The notes under the pieces are model-generated. The model made no database searches. It was not told the origin of the DNA and saw only the letters and a list, made by a program, of their open reading frames with translations. Of a stretch of 64,000 nt of DNA, positions 43,192-54,913 are shown piece after piece. A program made the position numbers and the translations under genes. Position 1 is the first letter of the stretch. Each line of letters begins with the position of its first letter. Origin of the DNA: Dichetophora obliterata (Eukaryota > Arthropoda > Insecta > Diptera > Sciomyzidae); NCBI GenBank assembly GCA_963920525.1, contig OY986438.1:50073288-50137287 (forward strand), given 5' to 3'.

Positions 43192-43341
43192 ATGAGCGAC
43201 GATAAGGATATGGACGTTTGTTCGTGTCTCATTCTGATTTGGTTTCCGGCACTCTTGATTCAATTTGCACGTCTTTCGAGAAGACAACAACAAAAACAAG
43301 GCACAAATGCAGCAGTTGCAGGTTTCCTTTTAGAAATTTAA
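43192..43341 (+). CDS. Candidate 49-codon small ORF with one hydrophobic segment
   Basis: ATG 43,192 lies in ACAAAATGAGC, an excellent fly start context. The peptide begins MSDDKDMDVCSC, has a hydrophobic stretch LILIWFPALLIQF (residues 13-25) followed by a basic R/Q/K segment (RLSRRQQQKQ), and stops at 43,339-43,341. This is the layout of a small single-pass membrane peptide with acidic outside and basic inside ends. I do not recognise it. Codon content is balanced compared with the AT-rich surroundings, but a 49-codon ORF can arise by chance. Confidence 0.3.
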   Translation: MSDDKDMDVCSCLILIWFPALLIQFARLSRRQQQKQGTNAAVAGFLLEI

Positions 43342-45061
43342 GAAATTTAGCCATCATCACCAACATCCGTCTGTAGTTTAGAGGACAACTTTAAATGAAA
43401 TGAAAGAAAGTTGTATTCAACATTATTTCTAGTACAGCAATGCCAAGAAGTTTAAGAACTTGATTAACTATATTTTATGGACGCCTGTCACTTCCAACTT
43501 TATATCATCAACATTTTGTTAAATGCAAAATTTTTAAAGTGCAAAATGAATATTGAATTATAAAAGTTTAATATAATTGGGTCTATTCTTCAGAATCTGT
43601 ATGCATTGTCTGTATGCATTGTATGCAATTTTTAACACTCATAAGGGGTCTTAACTCTGACTTGGGTAGTTGGGTATGAGTAGATTGAGTACTTTTGGTT
43701 ATTGCGAGCATCCTAAATTGCAATTGAGTACTTTGTAGAATAGTTTTGGGCAGTAATGCATGTTTGTTTGATCTCCCTGGTTTATTTAGATGAGTGACAG
43801 CTGGTAAGGGTTGCCACCAAATCATTTTTTGTCATTTTATGCGCGATAAATTTAGGCTATTAATTGGGCGTAAAAAAGTTATTCTATATACGAGTAATTT
43901 TTAACGTGAACTTCGCAGCATCTTATCATTTACTAGTAATCCGGGGAAAACATTGTCCTGTCACATAAGAATTTTCATGCCAATCGGAAAAAATTTAAAT
44001 TTTTTGTATATCTGAACTGGCATAACTGTAGTGCGACTACGCCCATTTTTGTTCAGTTTCCGAAAGTAACTATGTGCACTAATTTACCAATTTTTAGTTT
44101 AATACGACCAAAACCGTCTAAAGATAGAATTTTTATTGACTTGTAGGCGGTAAAAGGGTGTTTGGCAAAATTTTCCTAAACTATCTCGTAGGCGAAACAA
44201 ATCGGCTGGCAAAATTTTAGCGCAATCGGCCAAGTAGTCAATTTTTATGATTTATGAAAAAGTGGGCGTTGCTATAGAGCATTTTGAGCACTTTTCCCGA
44301 ACTAACCATACAAATTAAATTACTAAATTCAAGTCTTATACGACCAAAATCGTCTTAAATAAAGTATTTTTATTGATTTGTGAGCTGTAAAAGAGGGCGT
44401 GGAATGGAACTATCCATTTGGTTATTACTTAAAGAATTGTTAAATGCAAGAGTAAATTATAGTTTTCTTATGTTCATAGAACTTATAATAGATACCCTGC
44501 AGGACTAAACATAACTAGTCCGAAAAGTAAAGTAACTTTAAGGTAGTTATTTACGGAGTAGCTTTCATTTAGTTGAAAATTCATCGAAAAGTAGTGAGTT
44601 GAGCGACCACGAACCAGAATTTCATGGCTGTAGAATGAGCAAAACAAAAGTCTCAGCGTTGCATAAATTTGTTTCTCCGTGGCCAGGGTTGTGGTTTGCT
44701 TTAAAAAAACGACACAGTTTCGATAGTATCGGAAATGTAGACGTAGAATTCCTATTTATACAAAATAAATGCAAAAAAATGTTTGGGAATGTGTATAGCA
44801 CCTATTTCACATTGAAATGTTATATCTGTTGAACTTACCATCTCCGATTAGGCTCAACTTCTTTTCATTGATTGATTTTTATGGTCCACGCAGATCAGTC
44901 AATTAAAATACAATTTCCATAACTAGGATATCAACTTAAGAAGTCGAATTCGTATTGAAAATCCATTAAAAATTCACAAACTTCTGGACACTTGAAGAGC
45001 ACACTTTAATTTTATATCGTTAGAAAGGTAGTGGAACGTGAAAAAAGTTAAAATAAAGTTA
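43342..45061. other. Spacer with old dispersed repeats
   Basis: At 44,085-44,420 two diverged copies of a unit (ACGACCAAAACCGTCT, TTTTATTGACTTGTAGGCGG near 44,104 and ACGACCAAAATCGTCT, TTTTATTGATTTGTGAGCTG near 44,341) with GTGGGCGTTGC resemble the gene-poor dispersed repeats common in fly genomes. A minus-strand ORF at 43,583-43,825 has no recognisable motif. No gene is called. Confidence 0.45.
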
Positions 45062-45260
45062 AATGGAATTTAAATTTTTTAACACACTACTAAATATTTA
45101 TCACTTTTAAAAGTTATTGAAGACTAAAAAACTCATTTTTGAAGAACTATGTTTTTTTCAATGGAATATAAATTTATTTTTTTAACACACTAAATATTTA
45201 TCTACTAAATATTTATCACTTTTATGAATTGACTACGTCATTGAAGACTGAAAAACTCAT
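45062..45260. repeat. About 100-bp tandem duplication
   Basis: AATGGAATTTAAATTTTTTA, AACACACTA, CTAAATATTTATCACTTTTA and ATTGAAGACT.AAAAACTCAT occur in order at 45,062-45,139 and again at 45,159-45,260. Confidence 0.8.
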
Positions 45261-45644
45261 GTTTTAGCATAAAATGTAATAAAAATATTTGTTTTGTTTA
45301 ATAAAAATTTCTAACTGGTTTCATATAGCCAGATAAAAATCAATCAGACTAACCAAAAAATATTTTAATGTTGACTTGAAATTTAGTAGCAACTTTTCTT
45401 ACATTTTTTTCGTTTTTTTTTAAAAAAAAAAGTTACACTAATTATTAACTAATTATTTTTTGGTATGGCTAAATATTTTCTGTTTCCACTAGAAGCTAGT
45501 TTATAAAAAACCATTTAAAAATGTAGTCGCCTTACTCTTCAATAGTAAATAGAACGAAAGTAATCAGATATAAACTAATTTTCTATAGACTGACTAGTTG
45601 GTTTCAAAAAGACTATATCGTCGCCCTAATTCTAATAGGACGTA

Positions 45645-47338
45645 CAGTGTTGCGCAAAACAATAGCAACAAAATAAGTGCGCTGCAACAAAATCGTGTAT
45701 CTTTTTTAATATTGGGGACACACAAAAATGATTATAGAAATCAAAGCATACATTCATACATCATATATAAAACAAATCAAATTCAAATTTGGTTTTGTTT
45801 TTTTAATTAAATTTTAAATCAATGTGGCTACATTCAATTTGTCTGAGAGCAAAACAAAAGCAACAAAACTTGAAAAATGTTAAAAGAGAACAGAAGTTCC
45901 AAGAATTACCGGTAAAAGTTCCGTTATTGTAAAGCACGTGTTGTTTGTAAGTCATAAACATTTAAGTTTAGGTTTGTTTTGCGCTAGTTGTGACATTGAC
46001 TGTTCCATTTATAATGGCACTTTTTAAATACTGTGAAGCTCTTAAATTGCAAATTATTTCCGAATATAAAAACGGAAATTCACAAATATCTAACGTGAAA
46101 CAGTTTGATATTAATCAGTCAATAGTTTGCAGATTAATAAAGAAATATACTATCACAAAACATGTACTTACGGTACATCAAAGAGGGCGGCCGCGGAAGA
46201 CATCGCTGCGTGATGACAGGAACATTTGTGGCGTGTTCAAACGAAATGCATTTGCCATATCCAAAGAGGTTGTTCGGACACTTGATTTAGATATCCATCA
46301 CAGCACTGTTTGATGACGAGCCGTTGACAACGATTAAAGAAGTTACAGACCGGCAGAGAAACCTTTGCTTACAGCTAAGCATAAAAAAACAAGGTGAGGT
46401 GTTACAATTCCAACATTTCTGTCTGAAATTGTGACAACAAGTTGCTTGTCACAATTGTTTTTTAGACTCAGTCTTTCAAAAGAGCACCTAAATTGGACCG
46501 ATCAAAAATCGAAAACCGTTTTTTAGCGATGAATCAAAGTTCAACTTGATTAATTCAGATGGGATGTGCACGGTACGGCGCCACCCAGGTACACGACTTG
46601 TAGCCCGAAACTGCAAAATAAATTTTAAGGACGGAGGCGGTGGCATTATGGTCTGCACTTGTTTTTCCAATAATGAAGTTGAACCATTTAAAAAATCGAT
46701 TGAATTATTGATCGATTTGTATATAATGACATTTTAGAAAGCAAGATGCAACCACATTCAGAGTGGAATATGTCGCTTCAGTGAACGTTTCAGTCCGATA
46801 ACGACCCAAGGCACACTTCAAAGCTCATCAAAAATTACATTAGAGGCAATGGGATTCAAGTCCTTGATTGGCCGGCACAATGACTTGAATCTCATTGAAA
46901 ATCTTTTTGGGATTTTGAAGGTAAAAGTTTCTGGTCAAAAGTTTTCCAATAAGACTGCACTGTATGAAGCCCTGAAACTTAATTGGGAACATATACCTAA
47001 TACCAACATATCTAATTTAATAGAGTCGATGTCGCTCAGATGTGCAGCGGTTGGTTATCAAGAATAATGGATCTAACACCAAATATTAATTATGTTGCTT
47101 TTGTTTTGCTCTCAGACAAAATGAATGAAATCAAATTAATTATAAAGAATAATAAAAAAAGCAAAACCAAATTTGGATATGTTTTGTTTTTAATATGATG
47201 TATAAATATATGCATGGTTTCCTATAATCATTCCTATAATCATTTTTTCAATCATTTTTGTGTGTACCTAATATTTAAAAAGATACACGATTTTGTAGCA
47301 GCGTACTGATTTTGTTGCTATTGTTTTGCGCAACACTG
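45645..47338 (+). mobile_element. Tc1-like transposon with long terminal inverted repeats
   Basis: The ends CAGTGTTGCGCAAAACAATA (45,645) and its inverted copy (to 47,338) are flanked by TA (45,643-45,644 and 47,339-47,340). The inverted similarity extends about 240 bp inward, through TTTGTCTGAGAGCAAAACAA near 45,838 and TTGTTTTGCTCTCAGACAAA (near 47,099-47,118), longer than in canonical Tc1. The 1.7-kb size is standard. The transposase is damaged. Confidence 0.93.
46014..47067 (+). pseudogene. Tc1-family transposase, several frameshifts and stops
   Basis: From ATG 46,014 an N-terminal helix-turn-helix pair is readable (ALKLQIISEYKNGNSQIS, NQSIVCRLIKKY), ending with the AT-hook-like RGRPRK near 46,184. 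Later frames give VFSDESKFNL near 46,520 and HPGTRLVARN, the first catalytic Asp region; QSDNDPRHTSKLIKNYIRG near 46,793, the second Asp; and LNLIENLFGILK near 46,888, the Glu, consistent with DD34E. Frame changes near 46,310 and 46,840 and stops in between make it inactive. The last open piece is 46,849-47,067. Confidence 0.9.
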
Positions 47339-49111
47339 TATGTCAAAATTGGTCAAAGTAACGTTTATTAGTGGTTTAGGTAGATTGGTCAAAGCTACAT
47401 CTATGTCCTTTTTTAGTTTTTAATGTTGAATCAATATATTATCGTATGAACTTCATACAAATAATAAACAGTTTTCTTTGCCTCCTGAACAATAGATAAC
47501 TTTGACTTACGTCGTATTAGAATAAGGCCGTAAGTAGTGCGTACTGTTGATTTTGCAGCCATTTCATAGAGAAAATCACTAGTTATTTTTGAAGAAAATA
47601 GTTGACTATTCAACTATTGGTGGTTTGTTTTGAAAGTAGTTTGAAATCAACTTAAAGTTGGGTGAAAGTCCTGCGGGGTATTTATAAAGTTACATTTGGT
47701 CAATATTTATTAAGATTAATTATATGAATTGGAATATTAACAAAGTTATCTACTCTTTAATGCTGTCTAAATGGTGATGTAAATCAGTAAATTTCAAGGT
47801 GGTATGGTAGCGTAAGAGGGTAAAGTAAATGTTGGGATTCGTAATAAACTATCCTACAAATCATGGAGGGAGGGTATCAAAAGACATATTGGAAAGCACC
47901 TTATGATATTGTCTTGGTTGTTGTTTTGTCAATTGAATACTTTCACCTTTGAGTTTTAGGAGTGAGTTTGGTAGTAATTAATGAATTGTTTTTTTGGTTG
48001 GTCCATTCTTATAGTACTTTTTTTTTTGTTAATTTTTTTAAAGGCCACTCGAGGACTCTTTAAAAGAGTAATTGGTGTTCTGGTTGGAAAGGGGGCACGA
48101 ACCTCCCCACGGACTGATTGCTAGCCGTTTATTACAAGGGTCCGTAATTGGTTGGTTACAAATCTTGTACGTAACAGTTTTTTAATTCTGTTGTGATTTC
48201 CCAGCATGACAAAATATGTTATGAAATCTGCTTTGAGTTATAACAGATTTTCAAACTGTCAGAAAATCTATTACGAACTCTACAATTGCTATACTATACC
48301 TACGGGAAATATAGCCGGTTTTCATCAAGTCACGTGATGGGTTATTAAGAGCTTTGAACTGGTCCTAGTTTGCACACTTATATACGAAACCAACCCGTAA
48401 CATTTACACAGCGGTGTCATTGGCAAGGGTAAATTCACACTGGGTAGATAACGTTGGACTTACAGAAGAACCGGTCCAAAATAGTTAGGACGGAGTCAAT
48501 TGACACCTCATACCTACCTTTCGACATATCTTATAAATGGTCTAAAAATACTTGCTGGTTGCAAAGAGCTAATTATAGTAGTTAACCAGCTTCCAATAAA
48601 TACAGAACACTTTTTATTACTAATAGTACAATAATAAAACTAACAAATGTAAAAGCGTATCTTAGGCACATATCCAAATTAAATCTAGAATATGTTTGAT
48701 AAAGTTTGTGTAGTTTAAAGTAATATGAGAATGTAAAGTTTAAATTAAACGGCATATCTAAGAAATGAAAAACCAAAAAAAAGATGTGAAAAGGGCAATG
48801 TTGAACTGCTTTTCTATTTTAATAAGGTTGAATGGCGTATACAGCAAAATACCATATTGTATCAAGTTTCTTTTGTCTGCTTCTTTAAGTATCGCTTCTT
48901 AGCCAAGTCAAATGCTCTTCTGATATGAACTTTTATACAGGCTTGCCACAGTTGGAGAAGCTCAAACCCGGAAATGTTTGTTATATATTTTGTTGCTATT
49001 TTTTACAAGTCAAATTAATTCGAGAAGCCAAAACTGCCTAATTATTTGCAAATAAAAGTTATGGCGAGCACATATAAAGAAAATTATATAAGGTCTCTTC
49101 GCCAAATAAGG
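47339..49111. other. Spacer without recognised gene
   Basis: I found no family or structural RNA that I can name. ORFs at 47,431-47,613 and 48,582-48,776 are short and without motifs. Confidence 0.5.
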
Positions 49112-49119
49112 CCCAAGCC

Positions 49120-49298
49120 CAAGGCTTATTTATAAGGTTGTGGCACTTGAGAGCGAGCTCGGTCGAACTGTCAGAATGGATGAAAAGAAATGAAGAAAAT
49201 TAATGCTTAGAACAAGGAAAAGCACGGTGACAGTTCGAGCAAAGGCCGGAAAAAGAGTGCATTTCTCTCAAGTGCCACAACCTTATAAATGAACCTTG
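49120..49298. repeat. hAT-type MITE with 8-bp target duplication
   Basis: The element starts CAAGGCTTATTTATAAGGTT and ends with the inverted counterpart (AACCTTATAAATGAACCTTG). CCCAAGCC flanks it on both sides (49,112-49,119 and 49,299-49,306). The inverted repeats extend through GTGGCACTTGAGAG. CAAGG ends and 8-bp duplication fit hAT. Confidence 0.82.
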
Positions 49299-49435
49299 CC
49301 CAAGCCTTAATAAGGCCCGATTTCCAATACGCACATTTATTGCATTCCCTGCAAAATGATTTTTTGCACGTTTAAACATGTTCATATTTGAAGCACGATG
49401 CAAAAAAAAAATTACTTCGATTGCGCATCTGTGAA

Positions 49436-50932
49436 CAGGGCTGCCAACTCGTTCCAATCAAATTCCCCAATTCTGTTCATCAATTTCCCCATTTTACAAA
49501 CGATTCCCCCCAAAAACTACATGTTATTCAAAACAGTCTTTATTCAGTTAATATTATAACACAGTACAACAAAATCAAATTTTTTTGAGTACACATGAGA
49601 AATGTTAATAAAATATGAAAATAGGCTTAAAATAAAAAAAATCCGTGTCTCGGCGTTTTGCTGTAGCACATCAGAATTTTGAGAAAATCGATTTTTAAGC
49701 TTCGAAGGACCGTGGAGGTTCACTTGTTATGTAATACTAGTATAAAAATTTCTATAAAAACAGAATTGGTGAACCGATTTTAATGCTTCGTATTAAAAAA
49801 ACAATTTTTTCTACGCTAGATGGCGCTTTAATTTGCATGTAAAGTTAAAAAATAACCAAAAATGTACGAAGTTCATTAAAAATACAATGTTGTTAATTTT
49901 TGTTGTTAATTTGTTGTTAAAAAAACGATTAAAAAACATAACTATCGTAAGTCCAATTGGAAATATTTAAAAAGTTTTGATGCAGATAAGAAGAACTCTT
50001 TTAGATCTAATATTTTTGACGGTTAAATTTCTTACAACTATTACACTAGCCAAAATATTTACGAAAAACATGATTTTTTGAGGTTTTTGCAAAATGGTTT
50101 ACCTCACTGACGGATTTCGGTATAGCCAAAATATTTTGGGAATCTCCATAAAAAATATCATGGTTCATTTTTAGATGGGTACAAATGGTACTTTTTTTCC
50201 TTCATACAAGTCGAGTCACCTTAATACACATGTTTTAAAATGTTTTACTTTTTCTTAAAGCATTTTCGTATTATTTATATTATTTTTATAAAAGCTATAT
50301 ATGTTCATACATTGCATATTTGCGGTTAAGACTTAAGTGCAAAATTTAAGTCATTAAGTTCATTTTTTTGGAATTTATAGAGATTTTTCCACTTTGGTAA
50401 AGTCACTTTGTATGGGAGTAAGGCGTGGTTTTCATCAAATTTTGACAAATTTTAAATATGTGATGAATATTTCATGCCAAAAGTGATGTTGATCAACAAA
50501 AAATAAACTTTTTTATACCTACCATGCCTTCCTATTAGCGTTAAAAACGGAGTGACAAAGTTAGTATATCCTTTATGCAGTACGCGTGGGCATTAAAAAC
50601 AAGTTAACTTCTTGTAATCACTTTTTGTGATCGTAAATTAGCTGATTAAGTCAGTCAAAGCGAATGCCAAAAATTGAAAAAGCCGAAGAAATGCATGTTG
50701 CCTACTGGGGTTTTTAATTCAATGGGAATGTTCAGCAATAAAGAAGCTTAGCATAAGTTTCTAAGCATAATAATAAGGAAAAGTTTTAAAATTACTATGA
50801 TTTTTTAAATGAATTTAGAAACAAAAGTAAAATGAAACTAATTTCCCCCCAAAAATTAACTCATTCCCCCACTCCCCCATCGAGTCAAAATTCCACCCAA
50901 ATGGGGGAATTCCCCCCGAGTTGGCAACCCTG
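49436..50932. mobile_element. Non-autonomous hAT element, perfect 8-bp target duplication
   Basis: Ends CAGGGCTGCCAACTCG (49,436) and inverted CAGGGTTGCCAACTCG (to 50,932) are flanked by identical octamers TCTGTGAA (49,428-49,435 and 50,933-50,940). Subterminal zones on both sides are rich in ATTCCCC/TTCCCCCC words. No transposase or other long ORF is inside the 1,497 bp. Perfect duplications indicate a fairly recent insertion. Confidence 0.93.
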
Positions 50933-50940
50933 TCTGTGAA

Positions 50941-53141
50941 CCGAGTGACAGTCAAACGAAGTCAGCGGTAGCGTCAACAACGTGGTTGATGTAATATTGT
51001 GCTCGCAGTAAAAGTCCGTTATTCTACGAATTAACTATTGCCTATGCCCAGCTTTGAATTAAAAATCAAGAGAAGTATTTTAACGAAAACAAAAAGGTTA
51101 ATTGATCAAATCTAACTGTGGTGTATTCCGAGAAAAAATTGATTAATGAAATTATATTGAGAGCGCCTAAAAAGGCCCAAACATTTTTTTTTCTTTCCGG
51201 CTTTCTTTTTCCGATCTCCACACTTAAATCTACCTGGCAGAAAAAAACTACGAAAAACAAAGCCCTCAACTATAAAGTTCAGCAAATTACCAAAATTTTC
51301 TTTAAAAAGCCAGAGTAACTTTATTTTAATTTTCAAAATGAACTTTTGGCAATAAAAGTATTTTTTCGGAAAAGTTTTTATAAAAAAAAGCTATGAATAG
51401 CATTTATGTTTAGTATAAATGTAAACCAACATTTTTTATAACAATATGTGTTCTTATTTTATTATTTTCTGACTGTTTTGTTATGTTTCTAAAACCGTTA
51501 TATATTGGGCCGTATTTAGACATGGTGGTCCTAATATGGCAAAAAGCAGACCTTTTTAAAACCTTCTGAGCTGGATATATTTTTTACTTTTTCATGCTTT
51601 ATTTTTATGTTTTTGAAAAAAGAATTGAATAAACAAAAATACAAAATTGCAAAAATAAGTTTAAAAAACTCGTTTCTGTTCTGTCTGGTAAAAACCGTTA
51701 GGTTGGCCTTATTTGGATTACTAACCTTATTATAATTATCTGAAGAAGTGCAATGCCAAACTTGTGCATATATCTATTACATTTAAATAAAAATCGACAA
51801 TGTAAGTACAACCGAAAGTAAACTATTGTGACATATTATATAATAATTACTATTAATTTTTTAATTACCTTATTTATAATTATTATAAATAAATAATATC
51901 TACTATGTTATTATACTATAATCTACTATGTACTTTAAAACACAACAGTAAAGCAACATAATTATTAAAATTGACTCAATAATTATCCAATAACATTCAT
52001 GAATATTTTAGCATGCATAGCCTCCATCACACAGCAACCATCTTTTAAATTCACCACTTTTAAGGCATTCCTTAACGCATTTTTAACTTGATAAATCAAA
52101 TGCACAATATTTTTCAGTAACTTAAATAATTTCGTTAAATTAAAAAAAGACACTGTGTGCCTAAAACCACACGATAGAGTGATAACTTATAATTTTCGGA
52201 TTTACTATGTTGCCTTTTGCAATTATTTCTCATCCATGCTTTAGTCTGCTCCTATTTTCGTTACCATTCATCGGTGGATTTGTTTCCATTCATTTTTTTA
52301 AAAGAACTGAAATATAATACGTAACTAAATCAAATAAATGTTATCAAATAAAGGGTTTAGCGTTCTCAGGTTAAACTTTTTTTTATGAAATTTTATATTT
52401 TCTCCAATTCTTTGTGATTGTTTACTTAGTTTTTGTGCAGTAACTCAAGAACTATTCATATTTTTTTCATTGCATTCTTCAGCAAATTCGTTGCTAAGGC
52501 TTAAATAAAAAACTGTTATTACCATACTTATGTAAAAAATCAAGTTTTACTATTTTTATGGAGAGAAATCTTGAAGAAATTGCAATTTGTTCGCCTTTTT
52601 TCATCAGTTCTCGTCATTAGCTTCTCAATAACTCCAAATTTTTTGCCACGAACGACTAAAAAATAACGTCAAAATATCCTTTAGTATGTTTTTAGTATGT
52701 AGTAAGTATTTTAAGTAGATGTACTTCTGCATAATCAACACGAAATTATTTACGTGCAATCCGCCATTTGCTACGGCCACCTTCCGTCGAATTACGCGAA
52801 CATAATTGGACCATTATAATTTAATAAAGCAACCCAGTAGGAAAAGGAGCACTGCTGTCTGTCAGCAACATGTCTCGGAAGGACAGAAGACATGCTCGCC
52901 TCCATACCCGCTTATATCTTTTTTTTATCAAATAAACTGCCCTAGCAGCAATGCTGCATGCATCTTTCGGCATTAATTTTGCATTCATACCATGGGATGC
53001 TTGCTGCATTGCTGCTACGGCATTGCTGTTAAATTTTCATTTAATTTTGTCGGCAATAATTTTTTTTTTTTTCATGTAATACATTCCCGTAATTTTTTCT
53101 GTAAATATTCATAATAGTTTAATTAATTAAATAATATGAGG
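50941..53141. other. AT-rich stretch with one inverted repeat
   Basis: No gene is recognised. TAGCAGCAATGCTGCATGC at 52,943 and its near-complement GATGCTTGCTGCATTGCTGC at 52,996 form a stem, part of an unidentified repeat. ORFs at 51,066-51,336 overlap on both strands and lack motifs. Confidence 0.45.
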
Positions 53142-53149
53142 CGTATATC

Positions 53150-53942
53150 CAGTTTCCGATCGAATATTCGGTTTCGGTTTCGGTTACAGCCAGTTTCGGT
53201 TCTTTTTGTCAGTTTCGGGTAGTTTCGGCTATTCGGCCTCAATATGGTGAAAATTTTAGTGAAAATGTCTTGCATTAGTCATTTAATTCAAATATATAAG
53301 TTTGGTTTAATAAAAATATTTACAACGCATTGTACAAAAAAAAAAATAATAATTCGTCTATAATTTTATTTATCGTGTTAAGGCAAAACATTTTGATTAA
53401 TTTTATGTGATCGATACTATCATTTTATCATCTCTATTGCAATTAATATTAAAGTTTTATACGTACTGAAATCAAAAATTGATAATTATACTTCCGAACG
53501 AATTCTATGTGTGTGGAATGAAGGAAAAGAAAACGAAATATTTCTATTTTTATAATACTAAACCCTTAAAAAAAAACAAAAATGCTTTGTTTTGTAGTTC
53601 TATGTACATTTTAACATTGCAGGTGCATACTATTTTGAGTGTAAACGGAAGATATAAAATATGCAATACTTTTGTAATAAAAAATTAAATAAAAAATTAT
53701 TTATTTTATTCTTATAGTAAACTTCAATTAATTATTATAAGCTTCAATATTCAAAAAATACTTTTTTGTATTAAATTTTGTTTTTATGTGCATGAAAATA
53801 CTTTTGTTTCCTTTTAATATAAGAAAAATTATTTGTAAAAACTTACATTTTTATATTAACACTCAGTTTCGGCCGATTATTGTAAAATGGCCAAATAATC
53901 GGTTTCGATTTCGGCCAAAATTCCGGTTTCGGTCGGACACTA
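53150..53942. mobile_element. Non-autonomous hAT-like element
   Basis: The left end CAGTTTCCGATCGAATATTC and inverted right end TAGTGTCCGACCGAAACCGG match imperfectly, followed on both sides by GGTTTCGG-type repeats. Flanking octamers CGTATATC (53,142-53,149) and CCTATATC (53,943-53,950) differ at one base. Inside is only a 69-codon ORF (53,479-53,688) that I do not recognise. Confidence 0.8.
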
Positions 53943-53950
53943 CCTATATC

Positions 53951-54292
53951 CTTAAATGAAATCGCATTAATTACTATTGATCCCCCAGGATTTCAACTTT
54001 TAAAATAAATATACGGGAAAAGGAATAACGAAAAAGTATAGAAAATTCTCCAACTGGGTATTTGAGTGTTTGGTATAAAACAACAACATTTTTCAATATG
54101 AAAAGAAAAACATCACTAGCTGATTTTATTACAATTTAGGCCCTGACACAGACTTCATCAGAAATATTTGTGATACGCCGTGCAAGCGCATTAGTGCTCT
54201 GCACCACAGCGGCGAAGAAATTTCAGTGTCAATATCTCAATTGTTGTTGTTTTTTTGGAAAAATTCGTTAGAGCAATTAATTGTTCAAACCT
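53951..54292. other. Spacer
   Basis: Nothing recognisable is seen. Confidence 0.5.
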
Positions 54293-54440
54293 GACCTAAA
54301 GCTCAATAAATGATTTTAAACTATCAAACAACTAGAATTTGTATTTTAAATCAGGTATGATTTAAACTATCAAACATTTAGAATTTGTATTTAAATCATA
54401 GACAAACAAATTAATAAATAACAAGGTCATATAGAAAACT
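54293..54440. repeat. Short repeat, partial copy 2 of the 13,249 family
   Basis: The stretch follows 13,345-13,490 closely: GACCTAAAGCTCAATAAATG, CAAACAACTAGAATTTGTAT and CAAACATTTAGAATTTGTAT occur in the same order. The left arm present in copy 1 is missing here. Confidence 0.8.
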
Positions 54441-54664
54441 TTATTAAATAAATAAATGTATTTAAATACGTACAAAATTGAATACTTTTCAGCCGCTTCT
54501 GCGAAAAAAAACGTGAGAGCCGTGCCGCAATCGCGACAAAAACGCGTAATATGAACACGGCCTTACAGCAGCGGACACAACATACTATTTAAAAATGAAT
54601 AGTTTAGCCCAGCTTTATTTATAAATTATCCTAAAAAAAGTATTTTTGTATTCTCTTCAAAATA

Positions 54665-54913
54665 TCTGTGGTCACAAGGAATAATGACTAAACTCAAAAT
54701 ATCGTAAAAAAGCGATGTGGAATTTACTTTATTGTCAATTTTTGGAAGTATGCAGATATCCATTTTTCGCCCAGAATTGATCATCACTTATGTCTGCACA
54801 TATTTTGTTTGTAACGATTCATATATTTCAAAAAAATAAGTCGTAGTTCGTACAATTAAAATATCGTTTTTTACGATACTTTGAGTTTAGTCGTTATTCC
54901 TTGTGACCACAGA
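54665..54913. repeat. MITE with TA target site
   Basis: TCTGTGGTCACAAGGAATAA (54,665) is the inverted match of TTATTCCTTGTGACCACAGA (to 54,913), and the arms extend about 50 bp to AAAATATCGTAAAAAA / TTTTTTACGATACTTT. TA flanks both ends, so it is probably Tc1/mariner-derived. Confidence 0.88.
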
